Positions 37,728 through 50,903 of a stretch of 64,000 nt of DNA are shown here, one piece after another. The notes beneath the pieces were generated by a model. The model was not told where the DNA came from. It saw only the letters and a program-made list of their open reading frames with translations, and ran no database searches. The position numbers and the translations under genes are program-made. The DNA is from Paratinospora sagittata (lineage: Eukaryota > Streptophyta > Magnoliopsida > Ranunculales > Menispermaceae), in contig CM069607.1 of the NCBI GenBank assembly GCA_035771175.1, positions 19,538,001 to 19,602,000 on the forward strand, written 5' to 3'. Numbering within the stretch: position 1 is the stretch's first letter; each line of letters opens with the position of its first letter.

Positions 37728-40362
37728 CTCCGAGTGCTACGACTAATCATCAAGAACACAACAAACAATAGCTATCAAAGTATACAAAGATCAGGCTCTA
37801 AGAACGAAAACATTAGTTTGATCTTAGGTGTGTAGGGTAACCTCTCGATCAATCTCAACACGAAAACTCTCTAAATTGCAAAGTCTTCAAAATCACTTGG
37901 ATTTGGTATTCGATTTTGACAAAATATTTTTTGAAAGGTTTTAATCATAATTTCAATGAGTTTTGAATGATTTAAAAGTGTTTTGAGACAATGGAATGGC
38001 TCTTAAGTGTTCAAATATTATTTTTTCTAAAATTGGTCTATCTAGCAGTTTGCCAAAAAATTTCAAACGACAATAGCGCACTATCAGTGTTGATAGCATG
38101 CTGATAGGGTTGAATAATCAAAAATCAATTTTTCTTGAAAATTGCCTGTAGCGCGCTATCCCTTTTGATAACTCGCTATAGAGCAGTTGCCGTGATCTTT
38201 CGATTTTTAGTAAAATGGGCAATAGCGTGCTATAGGCCTTGATTGCAAGCTATCGAAATGTCCGAAAAACACGAGCTCTCGGGTTCGTGTATCTCGACCA
38301 GCAATAGCCCGCTATCCGTCATTAGAGAGCATGATACAATCCCAAATAGCTTGCTATCCACGTGTGAGTTAGAAATCTCACATATCTAACGAGAAAAAGG
38401 TGGGCCCTTTCCCTTGCTCGATTTTTCTATTCCTTGCACTGTTTTGACTGGGAATCGTAACTGAAACATTCTCCACTAACACCTCGATGATTCCCATTGT
38501 GTCGCATGGGCAAAACAACTTTAGATTAAAACAATGTTTTGAATTCAAATCATTTCCTACTCTCTTGCTCTTTAACCTGCAACTGCTAATTTAATAAAAC
38601 ACTCATTCTCTAATTTTCAAAGATACAACACACACGATTTTTGCAAGTTAGACTGAGCTTTCCAAAGAGTATTTCAAAAGAAGAAAGTCGTGACTCTTGC
38701 ATTGCCAATAAAACCTTCGACCTGAATCAAAATTGCAAACTGTCCTGAAGATAACCTCATTGTTTAGCAAGTTCTTCATTTTATCCCTTTTCTATTGAGA
38801 TTTTCAAAAGCTATCCATCGTTTTAAACTGTAGGTATATGAAGTGTTCTCAGTAAGAGAACACATCTCCTATATTCTTTCTCCGAGTGCTACAACTAATC
38901 ATCAAGAACACGTCAAGCAGTAGCTATCAAAGTCTACAAAGATCAGGCTCTAAGAACGAAGTCATATCTCAATGCTAAAGCATTAGTTTGGTCTTAGGTG
39001 TGTAGGGTAACCTCTCGATCAATCTCAGCATAAAAACTCTCCAAATTGCAAAGTCTTAAAAATCACTTGGATTTAGTATTTGATTTTGACAAAATATTTT
39101 TCGAAAGGTTTTAATCACAATTTCAATGAGTTTTGAATGATTTAAAAGTGTTTTGAGACAATAGAATGGTTCTTAAGTGTTAAAATATTTATTTTTCCAA
39201 AATCGGGCTATCCAGCACTTTGCCAAAGTTTTTCAAAAGGCAATAGCGCTCTATCGGTGTTGATAGCACGCTGATAGGGTTAAATAATCAAAAATCTATT
39301 TTTCTTCAAAATTGCCTACAGCGCGCGCTATCCTTTTTGATAACTCGCTATAGAGAGCAGTTGCCGTAATCTTTCAATTTTTAGTAAAATGGGCAATCGC
39401 GTGCTATAGGCCTTAATTGCACGCTATCGGAAAGTCCTAAAAACACGAGCTCTCGGGTTTGTGTATATCGACCTGCAATAGTCCGCTATCTGTCATTAGA
39501 GAGCTTGATACACAACCCTATTGGGTTGTCCAGCACTTTGCCCAAGTTTTTCAAACGGCAATAGCGCACTATCAGTGTTGATAGCACGCTGATAGGGTTG
39601 AATAATCAAAAATCTATTTTTCTTGAAATTTTCCTATAACGCGCTATCCCTTTTGATAACTCGCTATAAAGCAGTTGCCGTGATCTTTCGATTTTTAGTA
39701 AAATGGGCAATAGCCTGCTATAGGCCTTGATTGCACGATATTGGAAAGTCCGAAAAACACGAGTTCTCAGGTTTGTGTATATCGACCTGCAATAGTCCGC
39801 TATCCGTCATTAGAGAGCATGATACAATCCCCAATAGCATGCTATCCACGTTTGAGTTAGAAATCTAACATATCTAACGAGAAAAACGTGGGCCCTTTCC
39901 CTTGCTCGATTTTCTATTCCTTGCACAATTTTGATTGGGAATCGTAACTGAAACATTCTCCACTAACACCTTGATGATTCCCATTGTGTCGCATGGGCAA
40001 AACAACTTTAGATTAAAACAATGTTTTGAATTCAAATAATACTCTCTAGCTCTTTAACCTGCAACTGCTAATTTAATAAAACACCCATTCTCTAATTTTT
40101 AAAGATACAACACACGATTTTTTTGCAAGTTAGATTGAGCTTTTCCAAAAAGTAATTCAAAAGAAGAAAGTCGTGACTCTTGCATTGCCAGTAAAAGCTT
40201 CGGCTTGAATCAAAATTGCAAGTTGTCTTGAAGATAACCTCATTGTTTAGCAAGTTCTTCATTTTATCCCTTTTGTGTTGAGATTTTGAAAAGCTATCCA
40301 TCGTTTTAAACTGTAGGTATATTAAGTGTTCTCAGTAAGAGAACACATCACCTATTTTCTTT
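37728..40362. repeat. Unit 14, canonical 2,635 bp
   Basis: A at 37728-38879 and B at 38880-40362. No private variant noticed. Confidence 0.96.
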
Positions 40363-42997
40363 CTCCGAGTGCTACGACTAATCATCAAGAACACAACAAA
40401 CAATAGCTATCAAAGTATACAAAGATCAGGCTCTAAGAACGAAAACATTAGTTTGATCTTAGGTGTGTAGGGTAACCTCTCGATCAATCTCAACACGAAA
40501 ACTCTCTAAATTGCAAAGTCTTCAAAATCACTTGGATTTGGTATTCGATTTTGACAAAATATTTTTTGAAAGGTTTTAATCATAATTTCAATGAGTTTTG
40601 AATGATTTAAAAGTGTTTTGAGACAATGGAATGGCTCTTAAGTGTTCAAATATTATTTTTTCTAAAATTGGTCTATCTAGCAGTTTGCCAAAAAATTTCA
40701 AACGACAATAGCGCACTATCAGTGTTGATAGCATGCTGATAGGGTTGAATAATCAAAAATCAATTTTTCTTGAAAATTGCCTGTAGCGCGCTATCCCTTT
40801 TGATAACTCGCTATAGAGCAGTTGCCGTGATCTTTCGATTTTTAGTAAAATGGGCAATAGCGTGCTATAGGCCTTGATTGCAAGCTATCGAAATGTCCGA
40901 AAAACACGAGCTCTCGGGTTCGTGTATCTCGACCAGCAATAGCCCGCTATCCGTCATTAGAGAGCATGATACAATCCCAAATAGCTTGCTATCCACGTGT
41001 GAGTTAGAAATCTCACATATCTAACGAGAAAAAGGTGGGCCCTTTCCCTTGCTCGATTTTTCTATTCCTTGCACTGTTTTGACTGGGAATCGTAACTGAA
41101 ACATTCTCCACTAACACCTCGATGATTCCCATTGTGTCGCATGGGCAAAACAACTTTAGATTAAAACAATGTTTTGAATTCAAATCATTTCCTACTCTCT
41201 TGCTCTTTAACCTGCAACTGCTAATTTAATAAAACACTCATTCTCTAATTTTCAAAGATACAACACACACGATTTTTGCAAGTTAGACTGAGCTTTCCAA
41301 AGAGTATTTCAAAAGAAGAAAGTCGTGACTCTTGCATTGCCAATAAAACCTTCGACCTGAATCAAAATTGCAAACTGTCCTGAAGATAACCTCATTGTTT
41401 AGCAAGTTCTTCATTTTATCCCTTTTCTATTGAGATTTTCAAAAGCTATCCATCGTTTTAAACTGTAGGTATATGAAGTGTTCTCAGTAAGAGAACACAT
41501 CTCCTATATTCTTTCTCCGAGTGCTACAACTAATCATCAAGAACACGTCAAGCAGTAGCTATCAAAGTCTACAAAGATCAGGCTCTAAGAACGAAGTCAT
41601 ATCTCAATGCTAAAGCATTAGTTTGGTCTTAGGTGTGTAGGGTAACCTCTCGATCAATCTCAGCATAAAAACTCTCCAAATTGCAAAGTCTTAAAAATCA
41701 CTTGGATTTAGTATTTGATTTTGACAAAATATTTTTCGAAAGGTTTTAATCACAATTTCAATGAGTTTTGAATGATTTAAAAGTGTTTTGAGACAATAGA
41801 ATGGTTCTTAAGTGTTAAAATATTTATTTTTCCAAAATCGGGCTATCCAGCACTTTGCCAAAGTTTTTCAAAAGGCAATAGCGCTCTATCGGTGTTGATA
41901 GCACGCTGATAGGGTTAAATAATCAAAAATCTATTTTTCTTCAAAATTGCCTACAGCGCGCGCTATCCTTTTTGATAACTCGCTATAGAGAGCAGTTGCC
42001 GTAATCTTTCAATTTTTAGTAAAATGGGCAATCGCGTGCTATAGGCCTTAATTGCACGCTATCGGAAAGTCCTAAAAACACGAGCTCTCGGGTTTGTGTA
42101 TATCGACCTGCAATAGTCCGCTATCTGTCATTAGAGAGCTTGATACACAACCCTATTGGGTTGTCCAGCACTTTGCCCAAGTTTTTCAAACGGCAATAGC
42201 GCACTATCAGTGTTGATAGCACGCTGATAGGGTTGAATAATCAAAAATCTATTTTTCTTGAAATTTTCCTATAACGCGCTATCCCTTTTGATAACTCGCT
42301 ATAAAGCAGTTGCCGTGATCTTTCGATTTTTAGTAAAATGGGCAATAGCCTGCTATAGGCCTTGATTGCACGATATTGGAAAGTCCGAAAAACACGAGTT
42401 CTCAGGTTTGTGTATATCGACCTGCAATAGTCCGCTATCCGTCATTAGAGAGCATGATACAATCCCCAATAGCATGCTATCCACGTTTGAGTTAGAAATC
42501 TAACATATCTAACGAGAAAAACGTGGGCCCTTTCCCTTGCTCGATTTTCTATTCCTTGCACAATTTTGATTGGGAATCGTAACTGAAACATTCTCCACTA
42601 ACACCTTGATGATTCCCATTGTGTCGCATGGGCAAAACAACTTTAGATTAAAACAATGTTTTGAATTCAAATAATACTCTCTAGCTCTTTAACCTGCAAC
42701 TGCTAATTTAATAAAACACCCATTCTCTAATTTTTAAAGATACAACACACGATTTTTTTGCAAGTTAGATTGAGCTTTTCCAAAAAGTAATTCAAAAGAA
42801 GAAAGTCGTGACTCTTGCATTGCCAGTAAAAGCTTCGGCTTGAATCAAAATTGCAAGTTGTCTTGAAGATAACCTCATTGTTTAGCAAGTTCTTCATTTT
42901 ATCCCTTTTGTGTTGAGATTTTGAAAAGCTATCCATCGTTTTAAACTGTAGGTATATTAAGTGTTCTCAGTAAGAGAACACATCACCTATTTTCTTT
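40363..42997. repeat. Unit 15, canonical 2,635 bp
   Basis: A at 40363-41514 and B at 41515-42997. No private variant noticed. Confidence 0.96.
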
Positions 42998-45633
42998 CTC
43001 CGAGTGCTACGACTAATCATCAAGAACACAACAAACAATAGCTATCAAAGTATACAAAGATCAGGCTCTAAGAACGAAAACATTAGTTTGATCTTAGGTG
43101 TGTAGGGTAACCTCTCGATCAATCTCAACACGAAAACTCTCTAAATTGCAAAGTCTTCAAAATCACTTGGATTTGGTATTCGATTTTGACAAAATATTTT
43201 TTGAAAGGTTTTAATCATAATTTCAATGAGTTTTGAATGATTTAAAAGTGTTTTGAGACAATGGAATGGCTCTTAAGTGTTCAAATATTATTTTTTCTAA
43301 AATTGGTCTATCTAGCAGTTTGCCAAAAAATTTCAAACGACAATAGCGCACTATCAGTGTTGATAGCATGCTGATAGGGTTGAATAATCAAAAATCAATT
43401 TTTCTTGAAAATTGCCTGTAGCGCGCTATCCCTTTTGATAACTCGCTATAGAGCAGTTGCCGTGATCTTTCGATTTTTAGTAAAATGGGCAATAGCGTGC
43501 TATAGGCCTTGATTGCAAGCTATCGAAATGTCCGAAAAACACGAGCTCTCGGGTTCGTGTATCTCGACCAGCAATAGCCCGCTATCCGTCATTAGAGAGC
43601 ATGATACAATCCCAAATAGCTTGCTATCCACGTGTGAGTTAGAAATCTCACATATCTAACGAGAAAAAGGTGGGCCCTTTCCCTTGCTCGATTTTTCTAT
43701 TCCTTGCACTGTTTTGACTGGGAATCGTAACTGAAACATTCTCCACTAACACCTCGATGATTCCCATTGTGTCGCATGGGCAAAACAACTTTAGATTAAA
43801 ACAATGTTTTGAATTCAAATCATTTCCTACTCTCTTGCTCTTTAACCTGCAACTGCTAATTTAATAAAACACTCATTCTCTAATTTTCAAAGATACAACA
43901 CACACGATTTTTGCAAGTTAGACTGAGCTTTCCAAAGAGTATTTCAAAAGAAGAAAGTCGTGACTCTTGCATTGCCAATAAAACCTTCGACCTGAATCAA
44001 AATTGCAAACTGTCCTGAAGATAACCTCATTGTTTAGCAAGTTCTTCATTTTATCCCTTTTCTATTGAGATTTTCAAAAGCTATCCATCGTTTTAAACTG
44101 TAGGTATATGAAGTGTTCTCAGTAAGAGAACACATCTCCTATATTCTTTCTCCGAGTGCTACAACTAATCATCAAGAACACGTCAAGCAGTAGCTATCAA
44201 AGTCTACAAAGATCAGGCTCTAAGAACGAAGTCATATCTCAATGCTAAAGCATTAGTTTGGTCTTAGGTGTGTAGGGTAACCTCTCGATCAATCTCAGCA
44301 TAAAAACTCTCCAAATTGCAAAGTCTTAAAAATCACTTGGATTTAGTATTTGAATTTGACAAAATATTTTTCGAAAGGTTTTAATCACAATTTCAATGAG
44401 TTTGGAATGATTTAAAAGTGTTTTGAGACAATAGAATGGTTCTTAAGTGTTAAAATATTTATTTTTCCAAAATCGGGCTATCCAGCACTTTGCCAAAGTT
44501 TTTCAAAAGGCAATAGCGCTCTATCGGTGTTGATAGCACGCTGATAGGGTTAAAATAATCAAAAATCTATTTTTCTTCAAAATTGCCTACAGCGCGCGCT
44601 ATCCTTTTTGATAACTCGCTATAGAGAGCAGTTGCCGTAATCTTTCAATTTTTAGTAAAATGGGCAATCGCGTGCTATAGGCCTTAATTGCACGCTATCG
44701 GAAAGTCCTAAAAACACGAGCTCTCGGGTTTGTGTATATCGACCTGCAATAGTCCGCTATCTGTCATTAGAGAGCTTGATACACAACCCTATTGGGTTGT
44801 CCAGCACTTTGCCCAAGTTTTTCAAACGGCAATAGCGCACTATCAGTGTTGATAGCACGCTGATAGGGTTGAATAATCAAAAATCTATTTTTCTTGAAAT
44901 TTTCCTATAACGCGCTATCCCTTTTGATAACTCGCTATAAAGCAGTTGCCGTGATCTTTCGATTTTTAGTAAAATGGGCAATAGCCTGCTATAGGCCTTG
45001 ATTGCACGATATTGGAAAGTCCGAAAAACACGAGTTCTCAGGTTTGTGTATATCGACCTGCAATAGTCCGCTATCCGTCATTAGAGAGCATGATACAATC
45101 CCCAATAGCATGCTATCCACGTTTGAGTTAGAAATCTAACATATCTAACGAGAAAAACGTGGGCCCTTTCCCTTGCTCGATTTTCTATTCCTTGCACAAT
45201 TTTGATTGGGAATCGTAACTGAAACATTCTCCACTAACACCTTGATGATTCCCATTGTGTCGCATGGGCAAAACAACTTTAGATTAAAACAATGTTTTGA
45301 ATTCAAATAATACTCTCTAGCTCTTTAACCTGCAACTGCTAATTTAATAAAACACCCATTCTCTAATTTTTAAAGATACAACACACGATTTTTTTGCAAG
45401 TTAGATTGAGCTTTTCCAAAAAGTAATTCAAAAGAAGAAAGTCGTGACTCTTGCATTGCCAGTAAAAGCTTCGGCTTGAATCAAAATTGCAAGTTGTCTT
45501 GAAGATAACCTCATTGTTTAGCAAGTTCTTCATTTTATCCCTTTTGTGTTGAGATTTTGAAAAGCTATCCATCGTTTTAAACTGTAGGTATATTAAGTGT
45601 TCTCAGTAAGAGAACACATCACCTATTTTCTTT
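42998..45633. repeat. Unit 16, 2,636 bp, sister of unit 17
   Basis: A at 42998-44149 and B at 44150-45633. Carries A at 44354 and G at 44404 (TTTGGAATGA), both shared with the next unit. One extra A in the run at about 44552-44555 explains the added base. Confidence 0.95.
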
Positions 45634-48268
45634 CTCCGAGTGCTACGACTAATCATCAAGAACACAACAAACAATAGCTATCAAAGTATACAAAGATCAG
45701 GCTCTAAGAACGAAAACATTAGTTTGATCTTAGGTGTGTAGGGTAACCTCTCGATCAATCTCAACACGAAAACTCTCTAAATTGCAAAGTCTTCAAAATC
45801 ACTTGGATTTGGTATTCGATTTTGACAAAATATTTTTTGAAAGGTTTTAATCATAATTTCAATGAGTTTTGAATGATTTAAAAGTGTTTTGAGACAATGG
45901 AATGGCTCTTAAGTGTTCAAATATTATTTTTTCTAAAATTGGTCTATCTAGCAGTTTGCCAAAAAATTTCAAACGACAATAGCGCACTATCAGTGTTGAT
46001 AGCATGCTGATAGGGTTGAATAATCAAAAATCAATTTTTCTTGAAAATTGCCTGTAGCGCGCTATCCCTTTTGATAACTCGCTATAGAGCAGTTGCCGTG
46101 ATCTTTCGATTTTTAGTAAAATGGGCAATAGCGTGCTATAGGCCTTGATTGCAAGCTATCGAAATGTCCGAAAAACACGAGCTCTCGGGTTCGTGTATCT
46201 CGACCAGCAATAGCCCGCTATCCGTCATTAGAGAGCATGATACAATCCCAAATAGCTTGCTATCCACGTGTGAGTTAGAAATCTCACATATCTAACGAGA
46301 AAAAGGTGGGCCCTTTCCCTTGCTCGATTTTTCTATTCCTTGCACTGTTTTGACTGGGAATCGTAACTGAAACATTCTCCACTAACACCTCGATGATTCC
46401 CATTGTGTCGCATGGGCAAAACAACTTTAGATTAAAACAATGTTTTGAATTCAAATCATTTCCTACTCTCTTGCTCTTTAACCTGCAACTGCTAATTTAA
46501 TAAAACACTCATTCTCTAATTTTCAAAGATACAACACACACGATTTTTGCAAGTTAGACTGAGCTTTCCAAAGAGTATTTCAAAAGAAGAAAGTCGTGAC
46601 TCTTGCATTGCCAATAAAACCTTCGACCTGAATCAAAATTGCAAACTGTCCTGAAGATAACCTCATTGTTTAGCAAGTTCTTCATTTTATCCCTTTTCTA
46701 TTGAGATTTTCAAAAGCTATCCATCGTTTTAAACTGTAGGTATATGAAGTGTTCTCAGTAAGAGAACACATCTCCTATATTCTTTCTCCGAGTGCTACAA
46801 CTAATCATCAAGAACACGTCAAGCAGTAGCTATCAAAGTCTACAAAGATCAGGCTCTAAGAACGAAGTCATATCTCAATGCTAAAGCATTAGTTTGGTCT
46901 TAGGTGTGTAGGGTAACCTCTCGATCAATCTCAGCATAAAAACTCTCCAAATTGCAAAGTCTTAAAAATCACTTGGATTTAGTATTTGAATTTGACAAAA
47001 TATTTTTCGAAAGGTTTTAATCACAATTTCAATGAGTTTGGAATGATTTAAAAGTGTTTTGAGACAATAGAATGGTTCTTAAGTGTTAAAATATTTATTT
47101 TTCCAAAATCGGGCTATCCAGCACTTTGCCAAAGTTTTTCAAAAGGCAATAGCGCTCTATCGGTGTTGATAGCACGCTGATAGGGTTAAATAATCAAAAA
47201 TCTATTTTTCTTCAAAATTGCCTACAGCGCGCGCTATCCTTTTTGATAACTCGCTATAGAGAGCAGTTGCCGTAATCTTTCAATTTTTAGTAAAATGGGC
47301 AATCGCGTGCTATAGGCCTTAATTGCACGCTATCGGAAAGTCCTAAAAACACGAGCTCTCGGGTTTGTGTATATCGACCTGCAATAGTCCGCTATCTGTC
47401 ATTAGAGAGCTTGATACACAACCCTATTGGGTTGTCCAGCACTTTGCCCAAGTTTTTCAAACGGCAATAGCGCACTATCAGTGTTGATAGCACGCTGATA
47501 GGGTTGAATAATCAAAAATCTATTTTTCTTGAAATTTTCCTATAACGCGCTATCCCTTTTGATAACTCGCTATAAAGCAGTTGCCGTGATCTTTCGATTT
47601 TTAGTAAAATGGGCAATAGCCTGCTATAGGCCTTGATTGCACGATATTGGAAAGTCCGAAAAACACGAGTTCTCAGGTTTGTGTATATCGACCTGCAATA
47701 GTCCGCTATCCGTCATTAGAGAGCATGATACAATCCCCAATAGCATGCTATCCACGTTTGAGTTAGAAATCTAACATATCTAACGAGAAAAACGTGGGCC
47801 CTTTCCCTTGCTCGATTTTCTATTCCTTGCACAATTTTGATTGGGAATCGTAACTGAAACATTCTCCACTAACACCTTGATGATTCCCATTGTGTCGCAT
47901 GGGCAAAACAACTTTAGATTAAAACAATGTTTTGAATTCAAATAATACTCTCTAGCTCTTTAACCTGCAACTGCTAATTTAATAAAACACCCATTCTCTA
48001 ATTTTTAAAGATACAACACACGATTTTTTTGCAAGTTAGATTGAGCTTTTCCAAAAAGTAATTCAAAAGAAGAAAGTCGTGACTCTTGCATTGCCAGTAA
48101 AAGCTTCGGCTTGAATCAAAATTGCAAGTTGTCTTGAAGATAACCTCATTGTTTAGCAAGTTCTTCATTTTATCCCTTTTGTGTTGAGATTTTGAAAAGC
48201 TATCCATCGTTTTAAACTGTAGGTATATTAAGTGTTCTCAGTAAGAGAACACATCACCTATTTTCTTT
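45634..48268. repeat. Unit 17, 2,635 bp, sister of unit 16
   Basis: A at 45634-46785 and B at 46786-48268. Shares A at 46990 and G at 47040 with unit 16 but lacks its extra A. Confidence 0.95.
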
Positions 48269-50903
48269 CTCCGAGTGCTACGACTAATCATCAAGAACAC
48301 AACAAACAATAGCTATCAAAGTATACAAAGATCAGGCTCTAAGAACGAAAACATTAGTTTGATCTTAGGTGTGTAGGGTAACCTCTCGATCAATCTCAAC
48401 ACGAAAACTCTCTAAATTGCAAAGTCTTCAAAATCACTTGGATTTGGTATTCGATTTTGACAAAATATTTTTTGAAAGGTTTTAATCATAATTTCAATGA
48501 GTTTTGAATGATTTAAAAGTGTTTTGAGACAATGGAATGGCTCTTAAGTGTTCAAATATTATTTTTTCTAAAATTGGTCTATCTAGCAGTTTGCCAAAAA
48601 ATTTCAAACGACAATAGCGCACTATCAGTGTTGATAGCATGCTGATAGGGTTGAATAATCAAAAATCAATTTTTCTTGAAAATTGCCTGTAGCGCGCTAT
48701 CCCTTTTGATAACTCGCTATAGAGCAGTTGCCGTGATCTTTCGATTTTTAGTAAAATGGGCAATAGCGTGCTATAGGCCTTGATTGCAAGCTATCGAAAT
48801 GTCCGAAAAACACGAGCTCTCGGGTTCGTGTATCTCGACCAGCAATAGCCCGCTATCCGTCATTAGAGAGCATGATACAATCCCAAATAGCTTGCTATCC
48901 ACGTGTGAGTTAGAAATCTCACATATCTAACGAGAAAAAGGTGGGCCCTTTCCCTTGCTCGATTTTTCTATTCCTTGCACTGTTTTGACTGGGAATCGTA
49001 ACTGAAACATTCTCCACTAACACCTCGATGATTCCCATTGTGTCGCATGGGCAAAACAACTTTAGATTAAAACAATGTTTTGAATTCAAATCATTTCCTA
49101 CTCTCTTGCTCTTTAACCTGCAACTGCTAATTTAATAAAACACTCATTCTCTAATTTTCAAAGATACAACACACACGATTTTTGCAAGTTAGACTGAGCT
49201 TTCCAAAGAGTATTTCAAAAGAAGAAAGTCGTGACTCTTGCATTGCCAATAAAACCTTCGACCTGAATCAAAATTGCAAACTGTCCTGAAGATAACCTCA
49301 TTGTTTAGCAAGTTCTTCATTTTATCCCTTTTCTATTGAGATTTTCAAAAGCTATCCATCGTTTTAAACTGTAGGTATATGAAGTGTTCTCAGTAAGAGA
49401 ACACATCTCCTATATTCTTTCTCCGAGTGCTACAACTAATCATCAAGAACACGTCAAGCAGTAGCTATCAAAGTCTACAAAGATCAGGCTCTAAGAACGA
49501 AGTCATATCTCAATGCTAAAGCATTAGTTTGGTCTTAGGTGTGTAGGGTAACCTCTCGATCAATCTCAGCATAAAAACTCTCCAAATTGCAAAGTCTTAA
49601 AAATCACTTGGATTTAGTATTTGATTTTGACAAAATATTTTTCGAAAGGTTTTAATCACAATTTCAATGAGTTTTGAATGATTTAAAAGTGTTTTGAGAC
49701 AATAGAATGGTTCTTAAGTGTTAAAATATTTATTTTTCCAAAATCGGGCTATCCAGCACTTTGCCAAAGTTTTTCAAAAGGCAATAGCGCTCTATCGGTG
49801 TTGATAGCACGCTGATAGGGTTAAATAATCAAAAATCTATTTTTCTTCAAAATTGCCTACAGCGCGCGCTATCCTTTTTGATAACTCGCTATAGAGAGCA
49901 GTTGCCGTAATCTTTCAATTTTTAGTAAAATGGGCAATCGCGTGCTATAGGCCTTAATTGCACGCTATCGGAAAGTCCTAAAAACACGAGCTCTCGGGTT
50001 TGTGTATATCGACCTGCAATAGTCCGCTATCTGTCATTAGAGAGCTTGATACACAACCCTATTGGGTTGTCCAGCACTTTGCCCAAGTTTTTCAAACGGC
50101 AATAGCGCACTATCAGTGTTGATAGCACGCTGATAGGGTTGAATAATCAAAAATCTATTTTTCTTGAAATTTTCCTATAACGCGCTATCCCTTTTGATAA
50201 CTCGCTATAAAGCAGTTGCCGTGATCTTTCGATTTTTAGTAAAATGGGCAATAGCCTGCTATAGGCCTTGATTGCACGATATTGGAAAGTCCGAAAAACA
50301 CGAGTTCTCAGGTTTGTGTATATCGACCTGCAATAGTCCGCTATCCGTCATTAGAGAGCATGATACAATCCCCAATAGCATGCTATCCACGTTTGAGTTA
50401 GAAATCTAACATATCTAACGAGAAAAACGTGGGCCCTTTCCCTTGCTCGATTTTCTATTCCTTGCACAATTTTGATTGGGAATCGTAACTGAAACATTCT
50501 CCACTAACACCTTGATGATTCCCATTGTGTCGCATGGGCAAAACAACTTTAGATTAAAACAATGTTTTGAATTCAAATAATACTCTCTAGCTCTTTAACC
50601 TGCAACTGCTAATTTAATAAAACACCCATTCTCTAATTTTTAAAGATACAACACACGATTTTTTTGCAAGTTAGATTGAGCTTTTCCAAAAAGTAATTCA
50701 AAAGAAGAAAGTCGTGACTCTTGCATTGCCAGTAAAAGCTTCGGCTTGAATCAAAATTGCAAGTTGTCTTGAAGATAACCTCATTGTTTAGCAAGTTCTT
50801 CATTTTATCCCTTTTGTGTTGAGATTTTGAAAAGCTATCCATCGTTTTAAACTGTAGGTATATTAAGTGTTCTCAGTAAGAGAACACATCACCTATTTTC
50901 TTT
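48269..50903. repeat. Unit 18, canonical 2,635 bp
   Basis: A at 48269-49420 and B at 49421-50903. No private variant noticed. Confidence 0.96.
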
